A DNA stretch of 64,000 nt from Szabonella sp046295215 (GTDB lineage: Bacteria > Pseudomonadota > Alphaproteobacteria > Rhodobacterales > Rhodobacteraceae): contig JBKBNP010000003.1 of NCBI GenBank assembly GCA_046295215.1, positions 1-64,000 on the forward strand. Direction: 5' to 3'. Position numbers and translations under genes: made by a program. Of the stretch, positions 59,247 through 64,000 are shown piece after piece. Every line of letters begins with the position of its first letter. Within the stretch, counting starts at the first letter, position 1. The notes beneath the pieces were generated by a model. That model made no database searches and was not told where the DNA came from. It saw only the letters and a list, made by a program, of their open reading frames with translations.

Positions 59247-60344
59247 TCAGTCCTTATCCCCGTCATGTGACAGTTCTGTGCCGGTTTTCCGACTGCGCAT
59301 CTCTGCCGCGATCCTGGGCAAGCGGCGCAGCGCCTTCTGCATCTCCAGATGGGTTTCCATCTTCACCGCCGGATAGCCTAGCAAGACCCGGCCCTTGGGC
59401 GCATTGGTGAAGATCTTGGTCCCCCCCCCGGCAATCACATCATCGCCGACAAAGATATTGTCATTGACCCCGCATTGTCCGGCCAGCACCACCCGGTCCC
59501 CGATCCGCGACGACCCCGCGATACCGACCTGACCGCAGAGCAGACAATCCTGCCCGACCGTCACATTATGCCCGATATGCACCAGATTATCGAGTTTCGT
59601 CCCCGACCCGATGGAAGTCGCGCGGATCGTGCCCCGGTCGATGCAGGAATTCGCACCGATTTCCACATCATCCCCGATGGTTACAGCGCCAAGTGAATGT
59701 ATGCGCGACCATTTTTGCGCCCGGATCTCGGCGCGCTGGCCAAGGGTCTGGCGGATCTCCTCCACGCCCGATTTCTCGGGCGTGACAAAGGAGAACCCGT
59801 CCGCGCCGATCACCGCACCGGGCTGGGCGATGAACCGGTCGCCGATCTGCACCCGCGCCCCGATGCGCACCCCTTCAAGGATCAGCGCCCCCGCCCCGAT
59901 CCGCGCGCCCGCGGCAATCGAGACATGGGAGGCAATCCGCGCCTCCGGCCCGATTTCCACATCCGCGCCGATGGTGACAAAGGGGCCGATGGCCGCCCCC
60001 TCCCCGATCCGCGCCGAAGGGTCGATCACGCTCATCGCATGGATCCCCGGCGCGATGGCCGGGCCGGGGTCGAGCATTGCCGACAGCCCCGCCATCGCCA
60101 GCCGTCCGCGCGGCGCAAAGATCACCGCCACCAGCCCCAGCGCCTGCCAGTCGGCCCCCGGCCACATCAGGGCGGCCCGCGCCTGCCCCTGTGCCAGTCC
60201 GGGCGCATATTTCGGATCCATCGCCAGCGCAAGATCATCGGGTCCGGCGGCGGCAGGCTCTGACGCCCCCGACACCACGATGCCAAGGTCGCCTGCCGCC
60301 TCTGCGCCAAGCGCCGCTGCAATCTCGGCGATACTGTGCCCCAT
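59247..60344 (-). CDS. lpxD: UDP-3-O-acylglucosamine N-acyltransferase
   Basis: LpxD adds the second hydroxyacyl chain to UDP-acylglucosamine in lipid A synthesis. The 365-residue protein has the N-terminal uridine-binding domain and many hexapeptide repeats of a left-handed beta helix (IGEGAAIGPFVTIGADVEIG and on), the catalytic His in LDNLVHIGHNV, and the C-terminal helix (LEMQKALRRLPRIA). Start 60344 (MGHSIAEIAA) is preferred over a TTG four codons upstream. Heads the lpxD-acp-fabF block. Confidence 0.95.
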   Translation of the reverse strand: MGHSIAEIAAALGAEAAGDLGIVVSGASEPAAAGPDDLALAMDPKYAPGLAQGQARAALMWPGADWQALGLVAVIFAPRGRLAMAGLSAMLDPGPAIAPGIHAMSVIDPSARIGEGAAIGPFVTIGADVEIGPEARIASHVSIAAGARIGAGALILEGVRIGARVQIGDRFIAQPGAVIGADGFSFVTPEKSGVEEIRQTLGQRAEIRAQKWSRIHSLGAVTIGDDVEIGANSCIDRGTIRATSIGSGTKLDNLVHIGHNVTVGQDCLLCGQVGIAGSSRIGDRVVLAGQCGVNDNIFVGDDVIAGGGTKIFTNAPKGRVLLGYPAVKMETHLEMQKALRRLPRIAAEMRSRKTGTELSHDGDKD

Positions 60345-60392
60345 GGCCGTCCCCAATCCTTGTCGGCAGCGGTCCTGCCGCCGACCTTGGAT

Positions 60393-62033
60393 TTAGCTAC
60401 GATCCGCCTCGGGCGAAACCCCGGCCTTCCGCAATGCGTTGAAAATCGCCGCGTCACGACCGTAAATATCGCGGCGATACTGCATCTTGCCCTTCGGCCC
60501 GGCAAAGGCGGTGAAATAGGCCAGATGAATCGGCACCGGCTCTTTCAAGCTGATGCGTTCCTGACGGCCGGTATCCAGCACGCGGTGAAAGGCGGTTTTC
60601 GGGTCCGCCTCCTGCCGTGACAGCAGTTCATAGGCAAAGTCGAACGGATCGTTCAGCCGCACGCAGCCCGAGGAAAACGCCCGCGTTTCCCGCGCGAACA
60701 GATGTTTCTCCGGCGTGTCGTGCAGATAGATCGCATGGGGATTCGGGAACATGAATTTCACCCGGCCAAGCGCATTGGACCGCCCCGGAGGCTGGCGCAG
60801 GTTGAAGGGGAAATTCCCGGCCGAGTAATTCGCGAAATTGATCTGCGAACGGGGCACGACCCGGCCGCGTCGGTCGATCACCTGCAAATGCCCCAGCGCA
60901 TTGGGATTGGATTGCAGCTTGGGCAGATAGTCGCGCCGGATGATGCCCCCCGGAACCGTCCAGTCCGGGTTGAGTTCCATATAGGTCATGCGATCCGAGA
61001 ATTCCGGTGTCGGCTTGTCCTTGTTCGGGGCCCCGATCACGGCACGGGTGGCAAAGGTTACCTTGCCGTTGTCGATGATCTTGGCCGTGAAATCCGTGAG
61101 GTTGACCCAGATATGCCGCTTGCCGCGTTCGATATTCATCCAGCGTTCGCGTTCCAGCGCCACCAGAACCGACTCGAGCCGCGCTGCCGGGCCGATATTG
61201 ATCTGCGCCAGCGTCTCCGTCCCGGCCTCGCCGGTGGCCTCCAGCCCGTGATCGGTCTGGAAGGCCTGAACCGCCTTCTGCAAGGCTGCGTCATAGCTTG
61301 CCGCCGCTGTCCGGCCCAGATAGCCCATTGCCTGCAACCGGTCGCGCAATGCCACCACCGCCGCCCCCGTCTCGCCGGGCTTGAGGCTGCGCGCCGGCAC
61401 TTCTGGCCCCCAGCCGCCCCTCGCCAGCCGCGACTCCAGCTCGAATTTCGCTTTCATCAGCTGCACATAGCTTTGCGATTGCGGCGACAGGGACTTCAGG
61501 AAGCTGACCGGATCAGCCGCTGCGAAAGCATCGAGGTTGGCCCGCCGGTCGCGCACCGGAACCTTGCGCACGATGCCGGAAACCACTTTCTGCGGCTCCA
61601 GCGCCCCGGTCTGCACGTCGCGCGCATAGTCGAGCAGAGCAAGCGACATCGCAACCTCCAGACGGCCCCGGTCCCCTTCGGTGCGCAGATCCTGCGCCGC
61701 CCGGATCAGATCCTGCGGGTTATACCGCCCGACAGGCAAGCCATGCGCCCCGGCCTGATCGAGCGCCGACAAAAGTGCGGCCCGCCGCTCCGCCCCGCTT
61801 TCCGCCGTCCAGAAGGCCGCATAGCCGCGGTCGCGGTAGAACCCGGCAACCGCCGGATCGACCGAGGCCGCCTCGGCCAGCGCCTGCGTGAAAGCGGCAG
61901 AGGTTCTGGCGGATTGAGAAGCGACATTCTGCGCAACGACCGGCCCCGCCGGACCGATCCCGCCTGCAAGCACCAGCGCCAGAATCGCCGCTCCCCGCAG
62001 CGGTGACTTCGTGATTTTCGTCGAAAAAGACAT
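60393..62033 (-). CDS. L,D-transpeptidase of the YcbB/LdtD type
   Basis: A 546-residue periplasmic enzyme forming 3-3 peptidoglycan cross-links or attaching proteins to the wall. Sec signal peptide (LRGAAILALVLAGGIGPAG), a central peptidoglycan-binding domain (LKPGETGAAVVALRDRLQ, VQAFQTDHGLEATG), then the YkuD catalytic domain: HDTPEKHLFARE and FSSGCVRLNDP with catalytic Cys. Start 62033 gives the signal peptide. Divergent from a DUF882/M15 peptidase gene, so both peptidoglycan enzymes share a control region. Confidence 0.93.
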   Translation of the reverse strand: MSFSTKITKSPLRGAAILALVLAGGIGPAGPVVAQNVASQSARTSAAFTQALAEAASVDPAVAGFYRDRGYAAFWTAESGAERRAALLSALDQAGAHGLPVGRYNPQDLIRAAQDLRTEGDRGRLEVAMSLALLDYARDVQTGALEPQKVVSGIVRKVPVRDRRANLDAFAAADPVSFLKSLSPQSQSYVQLMKAKFELESRLARGGWGPEVPARSLKPGETGAAVVALRDRLQAMGYLGRTAAASYDAALQKAVQAFQTDHGLEATGEAGTETLAQINIGPAARLESVLVALERERWMNIERGKRHIWVNLTDFTAKIIDNGKVTFATRAVIGAPNKDKPTPEFSDRMTYMELNPDWTVPGGIIRRDYLPKLQSNPNALGHLQVIDRRGRVVPRSQINFANYSAGNFPFNLRQPPGRSNALGRVKFMFPNPHAIYLHDTPEKHLFARETRAFSSGCVRLNDPFDFAYELLSRQEADPKTAFHRVLDTGRQERISLKEPVPIHLAYFTAFAGPKGKMQYRRDIYGRDAAIFNALRKAGVSPEADRS

Positions 62034-62341
62034 GACAACCCCAAGCAGCAACGATGTTTTTTCTAATTCGGCCAAGGCTGGTGCAGAGTCCATTCACAAC
62101 AGCGGCACGACAGGACAAAGCGTCGCATTTCTGCGACACGGTATTTTTCTGCCACAGTTGCCGCGCCGCATCCACATATTCAGCAATTTTTTGCCGATTG
62201 CTGTTGTCATGGCCGCAGGTGGTCGATCTGCACTTGGGCTTCGATTCGTCCTGTGCCATAACAGGGATGCACTTGGGGTTAAGTGGCATAAAGATCGCCG
62301 GAACAGGCGGTAGAATACCAGCGACGGGACAGGCGCTCAGA
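62034..62341. other. 308-nt divergent control region of two peptidoglycan enzymes
   Basis: Contains no gene. It holds CAGCAAT-N9-ATTGCTG (62181-62203), GTCGCA-TTTC-TGCGAC (62122-62137), two direct copies of TGCACTTGGG 39 bp apart (62229-62238 and 62268-62277), and a promoter candidate for the rightward gene (TTGGGC 62234-62239, 17 bp, CATAAC 62257-62262) that overlaps the first direct repeat. Confidence 0.55.
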
Positions 62342-62911
62342 ATGACGATGATGAACGGAAGCGGGATGACGCGGCGCGGGCTGCTTGGTGCTTTTGTGGC
62401 AACGGCCTTGATCGCAGCCCCGACCTACTCGAATGCCTTTGGCTTCCTGCGGGGGGCAGGCGATATCCGCCGCATCCGCATGCACTCGGGCCGCACCGGC
62501 GAAAGCATCGACACGATCTACTGGATCGAAGGCAAATACATCCCCGAGGCGATGGCCGAGGTCAATCATTTCATGCGTGACTGGCGGTCGGGCGCGAAAG
62601 TCAACATCGACGCCCGCACCATCGACATCATGGCTGCCGCGCACCGGCTGATGGATGTATCGGAACCCTACATGATGCTGTCGGGCTATCGCAGCCCGCA
62701 GACCAACGCGATGCTGCGCACCCGCTCGCGCGGGGTGGCGCGGGACTCGCTGCATGTGCATGGCAAGGCCGCCGACCTGCGGCTCAAATCTCGGTCGGTC
62801 GGGCAGATGGCCAAGGCGGCCGAGGCCTGCGCCTCGGGCGGGGTCGGGCGCTATTCACGCTCCAATTTCGTCCATATGGATTGCGGTCCGGTCCGCTCCT
62901 GGGGCGGCTGA
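62342..62911 (+). CDS. DUF882 / M15-type murein peptidase, Tat-exported
   Basis: A 189-residue YcbK-like zinc peptidase of the M15 (VanY-like) fold. The Tat-style leader is MTRRGLLGAFVATALIAA. The mature domain has YRSPQTN, the zinc-site block SLHVHGKAADL (His and Asp), and VHMDCG (last His). It likely trims peptide cross-links in peptidoglycan. Several ATGs open the frame (62342, 62348, 62351, 62366); 62342 has GGGACAGG upstream and 62366 (MTRRG) is a fair alternative. It is divergent from the L,D-transpeptidase gene. Confidence 0.88.
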   Translation: MTMMNGSGMTRRGLLGAFVATALIAAPTYSNAFGFLRGAGDIRRIRMHSGRTGESIDTIYWIEGKYIPEAMAEVNHFMRDWRSGAKVNIDARTIDIMAAAHRLMDVSEPYMMLSGYRSPQTNAMLRTRSRGVARDSLHVHGKAADLRLKSRSVGQMAKAAEACASGGVGRYSRSNFVHMDCGPVRSWGG

Positions 62912-62971
62912 CCGTCCCGCCTCGGCACCCGGCAGCAATCGCGCTGTCGTTCAGACAGACAACTCCGAATG

Positions 62972-63001
62972 CGGCGCCCGGTTCCCTCCGTGCGCCGTTT
63001 T
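62972..63001 (+). terminator. Terminator of the DUF882 peptidase gene
   Basis: CGGCGC (62972-62977) and GCGCCG (62992-62997) flank a 14-nt loop and are followed by TTTT. Short stem, so moderate strength; the repeat copy 63005-63065 starts right after it. Confidence 0.45.
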
Positions 63002-63004
63002 CCG

Positions 63005-63065
63005 TTTCATCTTGGCCGGAAATACCTCGGGGGAGTCGCGGAACGCGACGGGGGCAGCGCCCCCT
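63005..63065 (+). repeat. Intergenic repeat, copy 3
   Basis: Plus strand: TTTCATCTTGGCC-GG-AAATACCTCGGGGGAG, a small hairpin TCGCG-GAA-CGCGA, then GGGGGCAGCGCCCCCT. Same order of blocks as the minus-strand copy at 2188-2255, with a different middle hairpin. It ends at the stop codon of rlmE (63064), between convergent genes. Confidence 0.7.
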
Positions 63066-63801
63066 ACCCCTCCCCGGCAATCCGCTCTGCCGGGCGCCCC
63101 TTGAACCCCATCGCCACCACGAATTTCTCCGAACTGTCCGCCCGGCTCGCCGGTGGCTTCACATTCGCCACCTTGCGGAAACTGCGCTTGAGCAGTGTCT
63201 GCATGTCATTTTCCGCCCCCCCGGCCAGAACCTTGGCGACAAAGGTGCCGCCCTCGTCAAGAACGTCAAAGGCGAAGGCCACGGCCGCCTCCACCAGGGC
63301 GATGATGCGCAGATGGTCGGTGCCCTTGTGCCCGGAAGCGGCGGCGGCCATGTCCGACATCACCACATCGGCCTTGCCCCCGAGCCAGCCTTTGACCAGC
63401 GCATCCGCATCATCGGCCAGAAAATCGAGCTGGTGGATCTCGGCCCCCGCGATCGGCTCGACCTCCTGGAGGTCGACGCCCAGCACGGTCCCCACCGGCT
63501 TTTTCGGATTCTGACCCAGCGCATTCACCCGGTCCACCGCGATCTGGCACCAGCCGCCCGGCGCGCAGCCCAGATCGACCACCCGCGCCCCCGGCACCAG
63601 AAACCCGTATTTGTCGTCAAGCTCGGAAATCTTGTAGGCCGCGCGCCCGCGATACCCCTCTTTCTTCGCCCGCTGGACGTAAGGGTCGTTCAACTGCCGC
63701 TCCAGCCACAGCGTCGACGAAAGCTTCCGCCCCTTCGCCGTCTTGACGCGCACGCGCAGATCGCGCTGCCCCCGTCCGGAGGTCTTTTTCTCTTCTGTCA
63801 T
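63064..63801 (-). CDS. rlmE: 23S rRNA (uridine-2552-2'-O)-methyltransferase
   Basis: RlmE (RrmJ/FtsJ) methylates U2552 in the ribosomal A loop late in 50S assembly. The 245-residue protein shows the K-D-K-E catalytic tetrad: Lys in RAAYKISEL, Asp in VMSDMAA, Lys in FVAKVL, Glu in SSEKFVVAMGFK, and the SAM site VVDLGCAPGGWCQ. Its start overlaps the stop of the upstream Ppx/GppA gene by ATGA. Confidence 0.96.
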   Translation of the reverse strand: MTEEKKTSGRGQRDLRVRVKTAKGRKLSSTLWLERQLNDPYVQRAKKEGYRGRAAYKISELDDKYGFLVPGARVVDLGCAPGGWCQIAVDRVNALGQNPKKPVGTVLGVDLQEVEPIAGAEIHQLDFLADDADALVKGWLGGKADVVMSDMAAAASGHKGTDHLRIIALVEAAVAFAFDVLDEGGTFVAKVLAGGAENDMQTLLKRSFRKVANVKPPASRADSSEKFVVAMGFKGRPAERIAGEG

Positions 63802-64000
63802 TCGTAAGGTCCGTCTTCCAGCACGCCATCCGCGCTCATCTGTGCATATAGCAGACCCTCGCGCAGACCGCGATCCGCAACCGACAACCGGTCGGTGGGC
63901 CAGATCCGCATGAGCGCCTGCAGGATCGCCGCGCCCGACATGATGAGGCTGTGCCGGTCGCGCCCGATCCGCGGGTCGGTCCGCCGTCCTTCGGGGCCGA
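63798..64000 (-). CDS. Ppx/GppA phosphatase family protein, 3' part
   Basis: Only the last 67 codons are in the window; the gene continues beyond 64000. The visible end includes SGAAILQALMR and SVADRGLREGLLY, the classic C-terminal block of the Ppx/GppA exopolyphosphatase and guanosine pentaphosphate phosphatase family, and terminates LEDGPYE. Overlap with rlmE (ATGA) is the usual ppx-rlmE arrangement of Rhodobacterales. Confidence 0.85.
   Translation of the reverse strand, partial: GPEGRRTDPRIGRDRHSLIMSGAAILQALMRIWPTDRLSVADRGLREGLLYAQMSADGVLEDGPYE

Overview
The window is a contiguous piece of a GC-rich alphaproteobacterial chromosome, almost certainly from the order Rhodobacterales. The evidence is the nifR3(dusB)-ntrB-ntrC-ntrY-ntrX-trkA-trkH-hfq-hflX block, NtrC-type regulators lacking the GAFTGA loop, a bifunctional IspDF, a cysteine-free HemB metal site, the DUF6456/DUF6477 pair, the small membrane protein next to mfd, and frequent ATGA stop/start overlaps. 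Apart from one aquaporin frameshift the gene set reads as intact housekeeping DNA. I see no rRNA, tRNA, insertion sequence, prophage or CRISPR array.

Layout. 0-7 kb: rpsB-tsf; pseudouridine salvage (psuK-psuG); a DUF502 membrane protein; a patatin-like hydrolase paired with 3-hydroxybutyrate dehydrogenase. 7-15 kb: a candidate Hfq-type small RNA back-to-back with a peptide-binding protein and an entericidin-like lipoprotein; a sulfur locus (periplasmic double rhodanese, YeeE-type transporter, tiny exported protein); an acyl-CoA synthetase, FrnE-type thioredoxin-fold protein and drug exporter. 15-25 kb: mfd with its small membrane partner, hemB, and an ABC importer (ATPase, binding protein, fused permease) preceded by a good Pho box, which points to phosphonate rather than iron. 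25-30 kb: hydroxyisobutyrate dehydrogenase family enzyme, penicillin-acylase family enzyme, and a lysine-rich orphan protein with a peptidoglycan-binding domain and no signal peptide, the most unusual gene here. 30-42.5 kb: the nitrogen two-component systems with potassium uptake, hfq and hflX, all on the minus strand. 42.5-49 kb: ispDF-pgpA-cinA, a COQ10/RatA-like protein, hpt, a diheme cytochrome, a membrane ClpP-fold protein, lipA. 49-57 kb: aqpZ broken by a one-base deletion, DUF6456/DUF6477, a non-pyrrolysine MttB-family protein, guaA (apparently leaderless), a HerA-like ATPase. 57-64 kb: a second small-RNA candidate, ialB, an lpxD-acp-fabF lipid A block, an L,D-transpeptidase divergent from an M15/DUF882 peptidase, rlmE, and the 3' end of a Ppx/GppA phosphatase.

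Themes: nitrogen and phosphorus sensing, sulfur trafficking, envelope and peptidoglycan remodelling, and RNA-based control (hfq plus two terminator-ended small-RNA candidates). A short intergenic repeat family occurs three times. All family assignments come from reading motifs by eye; promoters and small RNAs are predictions.
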